Source: Plantago elongata (taxonomy: Eukaryota; Streptophyta; Magnoliopsida; Lamiales; Plantaginaceae). Taken from it: a DNA stretch of 64,000 bases. Each line of letters starts with the position of its first letter. Position 1 is the first letter of the stretch. A model generated the notes under the pieces. That model was not told where the DNA came from, ran no database searches, and worked only from the letters and a program-made list of their open reading frames with translations. The DNA is taken from positions 32,748 to 96,747 of the forward strand of contig JAYMSP010000062.1 of the NCBI GenBank assembly GCA_036897095.1, written 5' to 3'. Position numbers and translations under genes: made by a program. Below are positions 12,077 to 25,100 of the stretch, piece after piece.

Positions 12077-12086
12077 TTATATATAG
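12077..12086 (-). promoter_or_regulatory. TATA box of GH3 copy 3
   Basis: CTATATATAA on the minus strand, about 270 bp upstream of the ATG at 11805. It sits in a block shared with the copy 4 promoter: AAAGAACAGATTGAATGTG then ATTGGTTGGTTTGGTTCTTG on the plus strand. A likely leader intron lies between it and the ATG, with a donor-like AAAAG/GTATAAAT near 11998. Confidence 0.55.
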
Positions 12087-13033
12087 AAGTGTCACTGATT
12101 TATTCTTTGAAAATAATTATAAAATTTTAAATTTTTTTTTTTTGGGTTACTATTTGCCTTTTTTGGAGGTTCGAGAAAGACAGCTCAATGGTTTAATTTT
12201 TCTGACCAGTTCAAGGACAATACAGTGTTTGATGGACCCACATGATGCAACGGATATATTTGTACACATAAATTGATAAAATTAATCAAGTCATGTTAAT
12301 CAAAATTATTGTTTGTTTTGAATTTTTAACAAGAATTTGTTTGTTTCTCAAATGGCAGTTTCTTGACTTCCGTTTTAAATTCATTCAAATTTGAAATAAT
12401 TTGGAAATGACTAAAGATAGGTTAGGTGAGATTAGTTTTTTTTCTTTCTTTTTCCCAATTTATAATTGAAAATTTGGATCGCATTCACATTAATATGTAA
12501 GTAAATCATGTAAAAACATTTAGGACTTTGAACTTTTATAATTCGTGTAACAACGAGAAGCTGAAAATGAACATCAATAAATCGAGATCAATGGTTTATT
12601 AGTCATCGTTGGGACGATTGCTACAATATGTGATCGATTCTTCCCTTCTCAAACTTGATTTTGTCGTTTTGTTGATTTGTTACCTTTAATTTTGATAACT
12701 ATTAATCATTTTCATTTTGTCCTTTAATATATTGAAAATGAAGGCTTGTTAATAGAATTCAGGTTTACCTCAAAAAATAGTACATAAAATTTACATATGA
12801 ACCCAAGCTCAAAAGACATCCATATACTATCTCAGCAATATCATTTATTTGGAAAATTCGATACTAGGTTTAGAAGCATTGATCAAACCCCACACACTTT
12901 ACAGTAGGTCTCACTGTGGAGTCTACTGCATATAAATGTAAGGAATGATTATCAATCCCACTCATAACCTTATGAACCCTTGTTAGTTATAGAAACTGAA
13001 CCCAATAGATAAAACTCTAGCCTGCTCACTTGC
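12087..13033. other. Intergenic between GH3 copies 3 and 4
   Basis: Distal promoter of copy 3 and 3' flank of copy 4. AT-rich, with a T-run near 12130. No gene, RNA or recognisable element was found. Confidence 0.4.
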
Positions 13034-15867
13034 TCAGTGTCCTCTGTTCGGCTTAGTAGTGAGACCGAATCCGAAAGGGTATAGAGGATCGTAATGCGAA
13101 TCCCCATCGTTCATCGGGAGCTGATCCACTCTTCTAAACCAAGTTCGTGCAAGCTTTCCGGTAAAACCATAGTCGCCAAACAGAACATCAGTCACCCCTT
13201 GTCCTTCAGTTCCCGGAAGCCATGCTGCTACTAGTGCATCGATTTGCTTGACATAAGGCTCGATCACAACAGGACGACCAGACACAACCACAACAACACA
13301 TTTGACAGCACCACAGACGTTCCCAATGGTGCTCGGGCCAGGCGCAGATATAGTTAAGTTTGTGCTGTCGCCTTCAAACTCTGCGTATGGAACCTCGCCC
13401 ACGACAACAATAGCATATGAAAATTGGTTGGTTTTCACAAAGTTGGCGTCTGGATTTTCACTGTAGACAACTTGAGTAGAAGGATCAACCGTCTTTTTGA
13501 CAGCATTTAGAATTGTTGTTCCTGTAAAAATTGAACTTACAAATGTAAGTTTGTTGCGGATTAGAGTCAACAAACCCGTATAAGAATCTGCTACGTACCG
13601 ACTGTGAGGTCATTTCCTGGAACCCCTTGCCATTCTATTGTCCAGCCACCACATTGGTATCCTAAGTTATCGGCATGAGCCCCTGCAACCAGTATCTTTG
13701 GCGCTTTCTTTGGAAGCGGAAGCAATGGATAGTTAGAACTTTTCCCGTTTTTCAGGAGCACAAGTGATTTTCTTACAGCTTCCCTTGCCAGTTCCCTATG
13801 TTCCTGAGCAACGAAAACAGAGTTTAAGGTTCAATTGCCTCAATGATCTTTTTACGATTTTGAAATCATAATGGAACTCATTAGATTACCTGGCTTCCAA
13901 CTTGGTTCGCAAGGCCTGTATCAGACAGAGGGTTCTCGAATAGTCCCATAACGAACTTCACCCTCAGGATTCTTCGTACTGCATCATCGATCCTGCTCAT
14001 GGGGATAACCTTACTCTTTACTAGCGATGTCAAATCATCGATGAATTCTTTGTAAGTCTCAGGAATCATAACCTGGAAAGTTAAATGAACTACATCAGGA
14101 AATGACAACAACAGTTAAAGAAGAGAAACACCATAACCATAAGCAACCAAGTGACCGACCATGTCAATTCCAGCAAGAATTCCCAGTTGAATAGAGCCGG
14201 TATAGTTTGCATGGGGTGGATATGTAATCCTGTCAAGGCCTTCCCAATCTGATATAACGAAACCCCTGAACTTAAGTTTGTTCTTAAGGAAGCCAGTAAT
14301 AAGTGCACGATTGCTGTGCATCTTCTGACCGTTCCAGCTTGAGTAAGACACCATAATCGTGGCAACACCCTTTCGAACAGAATCCAGGTATGCAGGCATG
14401 TGGATGCCAAACAGGCCTTTGGAGTCAATTATCGTATTGTTTTCATCAATTCCTGTAATCGTGCCACCATCACCTACAAAGTGCTTCACACAGGATGCTA
14501 CCTTCGTGCTAGATAACCCAAAAAAGCATTTATTAGGCATTAAACCCGATAAATTGACGTGTGCAGCGAAAGAAGTAAATGTGCATACTTTCCAGTGGCA
14601 ACGAAGGGAACACCCTTGCGTGAATTGGCAGGGAGATCACCCTGTAGACCTGGTATGATTTCAGTCATAGTTTGAACAATCTTGTGATCTTCACTGTAGC
14701 TTTCGTAGCAACGGCCCCACCTTGGATCCCGACAGACCTGCAAGAAATCAATCAAGAGTTTACACTTCATTTGTGTATATGAAACACTTGTAACTTGTCA
14801 TTGTAGAGCTACCATTTTATTGTTTTTCAGCCCATTAAATTCTCCATTGCAGTATTATGCAACACTTACAGCAATGCAGGGTGCGAAAACGTATGGAATT
14901 CCTGTGGCTCTAACTTCTAGGGCTGTGGCAGCTCCGATCCTCTTCACAAGCCCAGCATCTCTGATTCAAAACGATTTCTCAGTGCTAAGATAGAAGAACT
15001 TGGCTTAGTGCCTTAGTTCACTGTTGTAAACGAAATCTGCAGTAATTGGCCTAAGGCTCACATCTAACATCACACCAATTTACGTTCATAACTTATATTT
15101 TCCTTTTACCAGAATCACAGATTACCATATCAATTGCTCTGACATTTCAAGAATTGGTAGATCATGCTTGAGAGTTCCAACATAATAATAAGAACATTGA
15201 CTATGAAAATCATATGCCAATGACAGCTAGCAATGTTCAGATTTACCTAGTAACTCCTAGTCCAACATTGTGAGGAAAAATGGTGGCATTGTAGACAGTG
15301 TTATGGCCATGAAGTGCATCTATCCCATATATCATTGGAATCCCAAGACGCGATGAAAGCGCGCCTTTTTGAATCCCATTCACCATATTCACCCAGCTAT
15401 AGACAGAAGCTTTTGGTCCTGGTGAACTTCCTCCTCCACTCAACACACTCCCTGCCAGAATGAAAGAAAGTAAGAAAGCAGCATTTTGCTAAGAATCACT
15501 TCTTCAATAAGTCAAACTAGTCAAAAAGCAAACCCGTCATACTAAAATTACTACTGCAGATAGTCCATAATCAATAGTAATGCTGAAATCTAAAAAAACT
15601 GGATCTAAATTTTTTAGAACAATGAGTTAGTAGTATACCAATGAAATAGTTCTTCATGATTTCAGGGGTAGCTATTTTCCTCTCAATCTGGCTCATCTGT
15701 CCAATCTTTTCTGCCAGTGTCATTCTCTTCATCAAGTCTCTGATCCTAACATTCAAAGGTTGTTTGGGATCTTTGTACTTCAAGTACTCTGCTTCTGTCA
15801 TTGCAGCAAACAAGCACAGCAGCAATGCTACACATGCTACCGATTTCGGTACCGAAAGCATCCTCAT
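13034..15867 (-). CDS. GH3 beta-D-glucan exohydrolase, copy 4
   Basis: Complete family-3 glucan exohydrolase, predicted 632 aa with signal peptide. Exons: 15639-15867, 15247-15451, 14870-14960, 14589-14737, 14160-14508, 13890-14072, 13599-13803 and 13034-13521, the same lengths as copy 3. The start is the ATG giving [10 protein letters not shown], which aligns with copy 3; the frame stays open upstream but has no ATG there. All expected residues are present: [36 protein letters not shown] (nucleophile Asp312), WTIEWQG and GEVPYAE (acid/base Glu518). Of the complete copies it is the one that looks fully canonical, so it is the best candidate for ordinary exohydrolase activity. Substrate (1,3-, 1,3;1,4- or xyloglucan-derived) cannot be told from sequence. 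Confidence 0.95.
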
Positions 15868-16081
15868 TTTAAACACTGCACAGTGCACACCTTATGGTTT
15901 GGAAATCTGCAACGATGTACACAATAAGATAACCATCAAACACTATCTAAAACTCTGAAAGTATAAGAACATGTTAGAAGTTTGAAAAGAATACCTCTTC
16001 TATGGCACCAGTGTGTTATTCTTGAACTTGCTAATGGACAAAGAACAGATTGAATGTGGCAATTGGTTGGTTTGGTTCTTG

Positions 16082-16089
16082 TTATATAG
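16082..16089 (-). promoter_or_regulatory. TATA box of GH3 copy 4
   Basis: CTATATAA on the minus strand, about 215 bp upstream of the ATG at 15867, inside the block shared with the copy 3 promoter. A donor-like GAAGAG/GTATTC near 15995 and an acceptor-like GTTGCAG near 15908 suggest a short leader intron. Confidence 0.5.
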
Positions 16090-17875
16090 AATTGTATTGG
16101 TGCTATACATGTTCATAATTTAGTTCAAAGTATTACTTAAAGTTAATATTAAATCAACTTGTCTATTATATTATATTACTATTTCGAAATGAGCCCCAAT
16201 TGTTACTTCAATCACTTGAGTAAAGACTCGAGTTCGAGTACTGTCTGTATAAAAAATATTTTTAGAGAGCCGTTGCTTAAAAATTCAAGAGTGTTAAGTT
16301 GAATTAGTCGCGAATATCCATGAAATAAAATAGATGTGCTAATGTGAGATTTATGAAAAATAAAATAGATGAACTAGTTTCCAGATCATCGCTGTGTGTC
16401 CCATATGAGAAAGCATTAATGAGGTATCAACATGTCTCCTATTCTAAAACTACAACTACTCCTAGTACATGTGCAATCAGCTAATGTTGTCTGATTAGGT
16501 TCATATTAGAGAAATTAATCTGGATAATTGAGTTCATATTGGTACTTGGTTAACATATAGATCCACAAATATTGTAACGGATCTAAAGTTTTCATATAGT
16601 TTAAAGTTGACTCAGCTGTTTTTTTTCAAGGTGTAGAATTGCAATTCAATTTTATTATATTTTTATTTAAAATTATATATAAAAATTCAATTCGAATTAA
16701 AATAATACAACTCCAATTTTATACTAAACAATCACTTAAAACTCAACTTAAATTAATTGAGTTACCCACTTCATTTGATTTGGCATATAAGAAAGATACT
16801 TATTTTTCTTCACATTCTACTTATCATTTTCCATTAAAATTTCCTTTTATTATAACTCTAAACAAATTAAATAACAACAAAACCATTACACAACAAATTC
16901 ATATAATAATTCTATAAAATTTAAACTCTATCTTCACCACATAACTTTACAAGTCAATTAAAATTAACTTACTACCAGGCTCGACGATTAATGTTGAGAG
17001 CATCATAAATATAGTCATTGGGATTTAAACTTTATTAAATTATCAACTTGGCGCAAGTATAAGCAAACAAGTCAGTTAGCTGATATCTCAACGTAAACAC
17101 ACTCAGCCCACGTGAGTTATAGATATGTTTAATGTTTTACCTGTATACAACGGTTATATTAATTGAAATTCACTCAACTAAACTGGATAATATATAAACA
17201 TATAATTAAATTAAACTAAACTGGATTGGATTAAACTGAACTAATTTTCAGGACTACAAACCTAACTTAAAGTGCAAATTATAGAGATCACCAAGCCAAT
17301 TTATTTCATTTGATGTCACACATTCCTTTATCATTGTTTTAATTCAAAACTTTTACCAAATACCACTCAAAAGTGAACATTAAATTATTACATATTTAAC
17401 AATGTAACTATTCACATGATAATTGAAACTCTGTTAGAGAGATCATGCATGTCGTATCCAATTTACCTATAGCTTGAAACCACCAATACGAATACGATAC
17501 GAGTATGAAAAATGGTAAAACTCAGAATGATAAGATACAAATATGTTAAGAATACATTTTTATTATAAAACCAAAACAAGACAGAAAAAACTATCACAAG
17601 TCCCTATCAAGTATTTTGATACGTCAATCTTATAAGTTATAACCATCATCAAATCAGTAAAGAGAACAATTACATGATTAAGAAAACATAAATACAACAA
17701 TTAAGGGAAAAAAAAGATGAGAATAGTAACTAAAAATAAGATTTCCTGGAGTATCCACAAGCACACATATGACATGGAAAAAATACGTGTGGCTAATAGA
17801 ATCAAACATGTTTACCAGTCAATTATCTCTACAAATTGCTTTGAAGCAAAACACAACATTTGATGTAGAATAAAC
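16090..17875. other. AT-rich intergenic region upstream of GH3 copy 4
   Basis: Low-complexity AT-rich DNA separating the GH3 array from the dynamin gene. GAGTTCGAGTAC near 16230 resembles a pol III B box, but there is no convincing A box, so no SINE is called. No gene was seen. The right part should hold the 3' untranslated region of the dynamin gene. Confidence 0.4.
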
Positions 17876-20800
17876 TTACATCATTGAAGAATTTGACTTT
17901 CTCAAGTAGACATCAGCCTCAAAGTCATCAAGTGACTCAAGAGCTTGTTGCAGAATAAGAAACATTGCATTGGTCCTTTTTCTCCCTACAACAATTTCAT
18001 CTTCTTCCCTCAGCAGATCCCCGAAAAGGTTATCCCGATATAGTGACTGCATTAAAGTGCCCAGAAGATTGTTCTTGCTATAAAGAACTAGGAAATGCAT
18101 AATGGCTTTCGGCACCAAGTCCTGGATATTCTTTCTCACAATATTAAAGTAAGATGATACGAGTAATTTTGTAACTTCTATTTCCACCGTTTCATCCTCT
18201 GTTTGTGTTCCCAGCAACCTCAAATTGGAAGGCAGCCTGTTCAATTGTATAGCAGAGTCTGCAGCTTCAACCTGCATACTTTGTGATGTTGATGTTTGTG
18301 CAGGTGGGTGATCGTATGGATCCTCCATAGAAGGCCTCCGGTTTGCAAACACAGCTGATACACCTCGTATCTTTGTGGTAAGATACCCTGCTGTTGCTAT
18401 TGCTGCTGCTGCTTTGTAACTGTAAGATTGCGGGTGACCTCCCTCATTCTGCCCGGACTGGGTTGATCCATTGGCTTCTACATTGGTCGAACTGTCTACA
18501 TTTTTTTGGCTGCTTTCTGGCTTGGTTATTACTTGCTCCATACCATTACGATTCTGTAAAGACATTTCTGCTGTTTTTTTCTCACCATTAGAGCTAGGAT
18601 GTGATGGGTTCATGCTACTCGTCTGTGAGGCTCTCACACGCTCTGAAGCAAATTGCAAAGCCTTTTTCCCACCAATAAAATTAGGATGTGATGAATTTAT
18701 ATAGCTCACCTCCATTGCAATGATATCTTGTATCATTTTTCCAGCAGTTTTGACACCCTGAGACAAAAACTTTTTCAATATGTCACTCATATGCCTTCTC
18801 AGCACAGGAAACCGCTGCATTCCAATTGGCTCACAGGCGTAACTTATTGTTGTCAGTTCTTCATGGATATAATGCAAGCACTGCAGGCTTGGTTCTAACA
18901 ACCTTGCGATTTGTACTTTTACCAGATTTTCAAATGGGACCTCCGGCACAAATATAGAGTTTTTGAGACCAGTGGCGTTTTGAATGGCAATTCTGATATT
19001 TTCGTCAGTCATAGTTCCACAAGGATCAACATCCTCCAAACACCTCACAAAACTTGACTGGAGAGTATACTTAATTCTAGCTCCACCCGACAACTCTTTT
19101 GTCGAAAACTCTTGACTTTTGCCATCCACCATACAGGAGTAACCTTCACAATATTTTGTCAAGATATTTGACAATAACAGTCTTTGCTCATCCATTAATT
19201 CCATAACAGATCCATAAGTACGTAAATCATTTCCAACAGCAAGCAAACGAGATTTTAACTCATCTTTCAACTTGGGTAAAACGGCTCTTATATGCTGCTC
19301 CAGAATCTGGTTCAACTTGTTTGCCAACTTTAGGATGCCGCAGCGGTCAGAAAGTCCACCATATATCGGATGACTCTGGAAGAACTTTTCCTCCTCCGTA
19401 AACGCATCTCTAATCATGCAATTGTTGTTGATATCATGTTGGCTGCGATTCACAACACCAACATAACCCAGGCGAAGAGGGATAACTTTGCCCAGCAGAA
19501 TATTACAAGCATCAGTACCCTTGTCCATTATATCTAGCTTAGTGATTACCCCAAGGGTCCTTAACCCAGTAGGATCCACCTCTCTAGCAATTTGCATAGC
19601 ATCTGAAGTTGCCAAGTCAGAGTTGGCCGGACTGACAGCCAAGATAATACAGTTTTCTTGTCTAATGTAACGCATAATCAGATCCTTGATCCTTCGTTCA
19701 ATATCAGGAGGTTGATCGCCTAGAGGAACCTTAGTCATTCCAGGTAAATCAACCAGAGTCATATCAATCACATTCGGTGAAAATATCTTCAGTCGAATCT
19801 CCTCATCTGAAACTCCCTTATCCGTCCCTGCTCCTTTTTCTGTTTCCGCCTGAGCAATGTATATACATATCACTATAACCTTCTCAGGACAAACATCTAT
19901 CATCAAAGTCCATATCGCAATGTACTATATGCATACAAAAGTTAAATCACTCCAACCTTCCCAGATCAAATAAATCAACTACGAAATGAATCTCACTTTC
20001 ACTCAATCATTCTAACCTTCACATAACAAACAATCCAATTACCAAATAAACTCAAACATCCAATCACCCTATCCTTCTCATAACAAACAATTAATCTATC
20101 ATCAAACTAAACTCAATATGCCCATTCATTATATACATACAGAAACAAAAGTTAAATCATTCCAACCTTCTCATAGCAAATAAATCAACTACAAAACAAA
20201 ACTCAATTTCACTCTATCATCCTAAGCTTCTCAGAACAAACAGTCCAATTCTCAAAATACACTCAAAAAACGGTCAATGTATATAGATAAACAAGTTCAC
20301 ATCTAACCTTCTTAAAACAAACATTCCAATTACCAAAATAAACTCACACTGTCCATGCATATATAGGTATACAAGCTCACGCAATCATTCTAACCTCGTC
20401 AGAACAAATAAATCAAGTATGAGTCTCTGAAATGAAACTCAATTTCACTCGATCACTCTAACCTTCTCGGAACAAACATCCAATCATCAAAATAAACTCA
20501 CACAGTCAATGTATATACACACACAAGTTAACACAATCATTCTAACCTTCTCAGACCAAACAAATGGCAACTACGAAACTCAACTCGATTTCACTCAGTC
20601 ATTCCAACCTTCTCAGAACAAACAATCCAATTATCACAATAAACTCAAAACAGACAATACACATAGCTACACAAGTCCACACAATCACGAGAACAAACAA
20701 ACAAACAAAAATATCAATTCTAAAAAAATCGAAAAAACGAATAGAATACTACATATACATACCTGAATTTCGTTACGAATGTCAGAGAAATCTGAGAATT

Positions 20801-21095
20801 GTTTACCAGGAAGGTGCCGAAACTCGCCCCACTCATTGTCGGTACCGGAAACCTGCTCGAGCTGGAGGAGGAGAGGGCGGCGCGTGCATATACCGGTGCC
20901 CCGTGGCAGGAAATCACGGCCGACTAGGGCTTCGAGAACGCTCGACTTGCCGCTGCTCTGGCTGCCAACGACAGCTACCTGAGGCAGATTGAAGCCGGCC
21001 AGATAATCGCTTTCGAGCGGCGCTAATATGTCCTGGAGCTTGTTTAGAATTGGGAGAACAGATGACCCGATCACCGGAATACGAGTCTCCTCCAT
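17876..21095 (-). CDS. DRP4C: Dynamin-related GTPase, DRP4C-like
   Basis: Large GTPase of the plant DRP4 group, the branch closest to animal Mx proteins, predicted 768 aa from two exons (20763-21095 and 17876-19849). The GTPase domain comes first: P-loop GSQSSGKS (residues 44-51), G2 threonine in GICTRRP (Thr71), G3 DLPG (145-148) and G4 TKLD (214-217). A dynamin middle/stalk region and a C-terminal GTPase effector domain (about 660-760) follow. There is no pleckstrin-homology or proline-rich domain. A low-complexity Ser/Asn/Gln-rich linker at about 515-650 is longer than I would expect for this family, which is often 600-700 aa. All GTPase motifs are intact, so membrane remodelling is likely; the precise role of DRP4 proteins in plants is poorly known. 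No neighbour suggests a pathway. Confidence 0.92.
19945..20690. repeat. Degenerate minisatellite filling the DRP4C intron
   Basis: The 913-bp intron (19850-20762) is built largely from diverged repeats. The core TAACCTTCTCAGAACAAA recurs about ten times, beginning near 19951, 20011, 20068, 20161, 20221, 20302, 20391, 20459, 20541 and 20605. It alternates with CCAATTACCAAAATAAACTC and TCAATGTATATA blocks, suggesting a higher-order unit of about 140-160 bp made from two related halves. Exons on both sides are unaffected. Confidence 0.85.
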
Positions 21096-22167
21096 TGTAA
21101 TGCCGATTAAGCTCGATCGATTGATTGATTCTGCTCTATGTGAATTTTACTGAGTTTTTCTTACTTGGAAGGGACTGGTAAAAACTTGTTGAGGTTAAAA
21201 CTTAAAAGAACAATAGAAGAGATAAAGAGATCTGAGTTGAGTTTTTTTGTTCTTTATTGCATACCTAATACTCAATTCGTCCTAAATTAAATATTTCAGA
21301 TTCCATTTTAAATTGATCGTAATTCATTGACTCATTTTAAATTTTACACCCCACAACTAAATATTATAATGAAAATAAATTTAATAGTGGTGTGTAATAC
21401 CATCGGACAATCAATACGAGATGAAAGAATATATTAGTAGAAAAAAGATAAATATCTGTATCCTTTTAGAGTCAATAATTTAAAAAATAATTATGGTATC
21501 ATTTATTATACTTTATAATATAATAAAAATTATATATTATCACACTAAATATATATTTTTAAGTATAAAAATTGTATCATTTTTATTTTATAATACACGT
21601 TTGTACTATTGATACAGTAACTCTTTTGTAAAATTTCCGTTCCCATATGTCATTTTTTAAAATTTACTCAGTAATTGAACCTTGGACGATCTTTTCCAAA
21701 AAGAAAGAGGATCAACTTTAAGTCCAAATTGGCTATATATCTTGTACAAATTAGGCCCAATATATATAGTTTTAAATTGATCCAAGTCCACTTACTAGAG
21801 AAGTGGGTCAATGACTAACTTTTGTGAAAGACATGCTAAACATTACGTATTAAAAATTTAACATGTATAATCTGTTATAAACATTATATTATATATTAAT
21901 AAATGTATGTAATGCACATATAAAGGGGGTATATTATACACATGTGTGAAGTTAAACATATTTCAAAGATAACTTTAGTTGAAAGTTGAAATTAATAATT
22001 AGTAATATAGTAATCTTGTTTTTGGATGAATAAAACCGGACGAATAAAATAACAAAACATATTTCAAATTGTAAGGATGAAAGATGTAATTTTGAGCTCA
22101 ATAAGCTCATAATCTTAATACGAACACACCACAAAATACATAAATTAAGGAGAACAAAGATTGAGCT
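21096..22167. other. Intergenic between DRP4C and aldehyde oxidase 1
   Basis: Proximal part is the DRP4C promoter and leader, with a purine-rich stretch on the plus strand near 21205-21240. The rest is AT-rich and unremarkable, ending in the 3' flank of aldehyde oxidase 1. No gene or transposon is recognised. Confidence 0.4.
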
Positions 22168-25100
22168 TCAAGAGTGAGATGACATCAAGCAATACTGCAA
22201 ATATATCTCAACTGTATCCAGGCCACATAGTTGCTTCACAACAGGCATAATAGCAGGAACATCAACCTCGAACGTTGGTTCAGTCCCTTGAACTGCTCCC
22301 CATGCTTTCAGCTGTTTTCTAGCCGCTTTAATCGCCGCGCGTATCGCGCAGTGCACTGATGCTGCCAGAAGAAGGGGAGGCTCACCGGATGCTGCACAAT
22401 ATCATCAACATTTTAGTATCAAACATCTCGTGATCATACATAGAAGAGTGTACATATGTACCTTTAGACGAGAGGATACGCTGTGGGTGTTTCCCAGTGT
22501 TTAGAACCTCGGCGTTGAACTCTTTAGGTATGTTATCCATGGTGGGTATCTCGTAATTCCATATTCCATTTGCGGTTACTAGTCCATCTTCGTTAGTACG
22601 GTACTCTTCTAGCATGAAGAATCCAATTCCTTGCACAAACGCACCTTCAATCTGGAAATTTTCGATAGCAAAGTGAGAGTTTGAACTTTGAAATAAATAC
22701 AGTATAGGCAAAAATATGATTCAAGATGAAATACTGACCTGTCCCATATCAACTGCTGGATTCAAGCTCTGGCCACAATCATAGATGATATCCGTTCTCA
22801 GTATTCTTGTTTCTCCTGTCAAGATGTTTACCTCGACCTGCATTACAATTGTATTCACGTTCTGGTTTAGTTTGATCTCAGGTCTGTAATTTATGGACTC
22901 AGTTCGAGTAGCAGATACTACATGAAGGCAGATTCACCTCACTAACTGCAGCACCATAGTTCAAGTATTTTATGGAACTAACTTCTGGCACGAAGTAAGA
23001 ATTTGCTGCCAAGTTTATGTTCTGATGTGCCTGTATTCACAAAATCATCAGTAGACATTTGAAGTGACAATCCTGAGCGCATTATACCAGAAGCAACTCC
23101 AAAATGTTATAACAGGTGGATCAAATTTCAGAAAATTAATTCATAAAAGGCGTATATAGTGTAAAGATAAAGAATTAACAGAAGGAACAAGAGTGAAAGT
23201 TTTCATATAGGAAACATACTTGCAGGATTAGAGCTTCCCAGGTAACCGAACCCATTTGCTCCTCCAAGTTCTTCTTGAGAGGGGCTAATCTTTTGACCAA
23301 GACGTTACAACATAGTCGAACAGCTTCACAGCTAGCCTCAGATGTAGTACTTCCTGCAGTAAGGCCTCCTTGCACTACGCTCAAGGTATCAGCCTGCACA
23401 ACTCGCACTTTCTCCACTAAATTTTCGATCCCATCGCATTGTATTAAACCAAGAGCGTAAGCTGTGGCTTGCTTCACCTTCGTATGAAGCCCCTGACCGA
23501 CTTCTATACCCCCGACTTCAACAACAACGGACCCATCCCAGAGTATGCTCACTTTTCCAGGTGTTGGTCTCACCATCAACTCATGCACGACCGGTACTCG
23601 AGAAATTCCCCTTTTACACCACTTATTGCCATCATTGAACCGATCTATCACAACACTTCTTTCAGCAAAACTCGAAGATCTTGCCACTTTATCCCAAATT
23701 GAAGGCAAACTATACTCTATTGCTTCCTCAGCTGAACTGCCATAAAACAACTTGAGACTTTCATATGAGTGAAGATTCCTGTTCCTAACCGAATCTGGAT
23801 CCATTGAAAGAACAGAAGCCACATGTTCTAGTATAGCTTCAGCAATGAAAGAACCTTGAACCTCACAAGGACCACGCATGATGGATCTGCTAATCTTGTT
23901 TGTTTTACATACTTTAACGTCGAAGGAAAGAGATCCCCAGTTGTACTTCTTAAGTGCAGCTATAATGTTGTTTGGCATTAAAGGGCTCGCATCTTCAGTT
24001 ATCCCTGCATCAATAAGTATGTCAACGTGCAGAGCTGTAACCTTTCCATCGGATTTGAACCCAATACTGTAAGTTAATTTCACGGGATGTCGGCCTCCTG
24101 CCATTATCATGTCAGTTTTCCGGTCTTGATATATTCTGACTGGACGATTCAGTTTATGAGCTGCAAGTGCACATGTCGTAGCTACCTGAAGATTCGTAGT
24201 TTTAGTATTTCTCCAAATTAAAAATATTACTGCAACCGATAACTATCTTTCGTATGTGCATAAGGCTAAGAGAACTTTTTGATGGACGCAGAAAGATTAA
24301 AAGAACTAAGCTAGCTATATTTTCTGCATATTCAGCAGTAGCATATGGCCTAAACTCGTGGTTAACCATAAAACGATGAATCTGAATCTGACGTCGAGCA
24401 TACTTACAGGGATGCCTTTCATTGCCTTTCCTCCAAATCCTCCTCCAACTCTTCTGGTAATAACACGAACATTATGCTCGGGAATACCAAGACACCGTGC
24501 AATTACAGTGTGAGCATACTCTGGGTTCTGAATTGAACTGTAAACCAGCATGCAGTTTTCTTCATCAGGAATTGCAAGGGCAGCTTGTGTCTCCATGTAA
24601 AAGTAGTATTGGGAACCAAGTTTGATCTGAACACGCGGTTAACCAAAAATCAAACAACATCATCACTATTGAGCTAGCTATGAACTCCCTAAAAAGTTCT
24701 ATGACATAATGTGTACCTTAGCAGAGATAATTTTGTGATCTGCTTCCTCCATTCCCTGAGAGAAATCGCCAACTTCTTCAGGTTTTAAAGATGCAGGAAT
24801 TTCAAAGAAACTCGACCTTTCAACAGCTTCTTCAACGGTTAAAATTGGTGGATCTAAGCCTTCTATATCATAATCAACCAGAGCTGTTTTTGCAGCTACA
24901 TTGGCACGCTTTTGTGAATCTGCAATCTAAACAAGATTCTTGGGTAAACATAGAATTCAATATACGATTCAGATATAAACAGTCGAGGAAGTGGAATATT
25001 ACCACGAAAGCAATGCGGTCACCAGCACACCTTGCAAAATCAGGAGGAAACAACGGCTCAGAACCAAACATTGTGATGGACCCTATGTTTTCTCCTTCTT

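Noticed and set aside
15868-15888. Longer N-terminus for GH3 copy 4 starting at 15888
   Set aside because: The codon there is GTG, not ATG, and copy 3 aligns from the ATG at 15867.
16190-16260. Possible SINE or tRNA remnant (GAGTTCGAGTAC)
   Set aside because: Only a B-box-like word; no A box at the right spacing and no tRNA fold.
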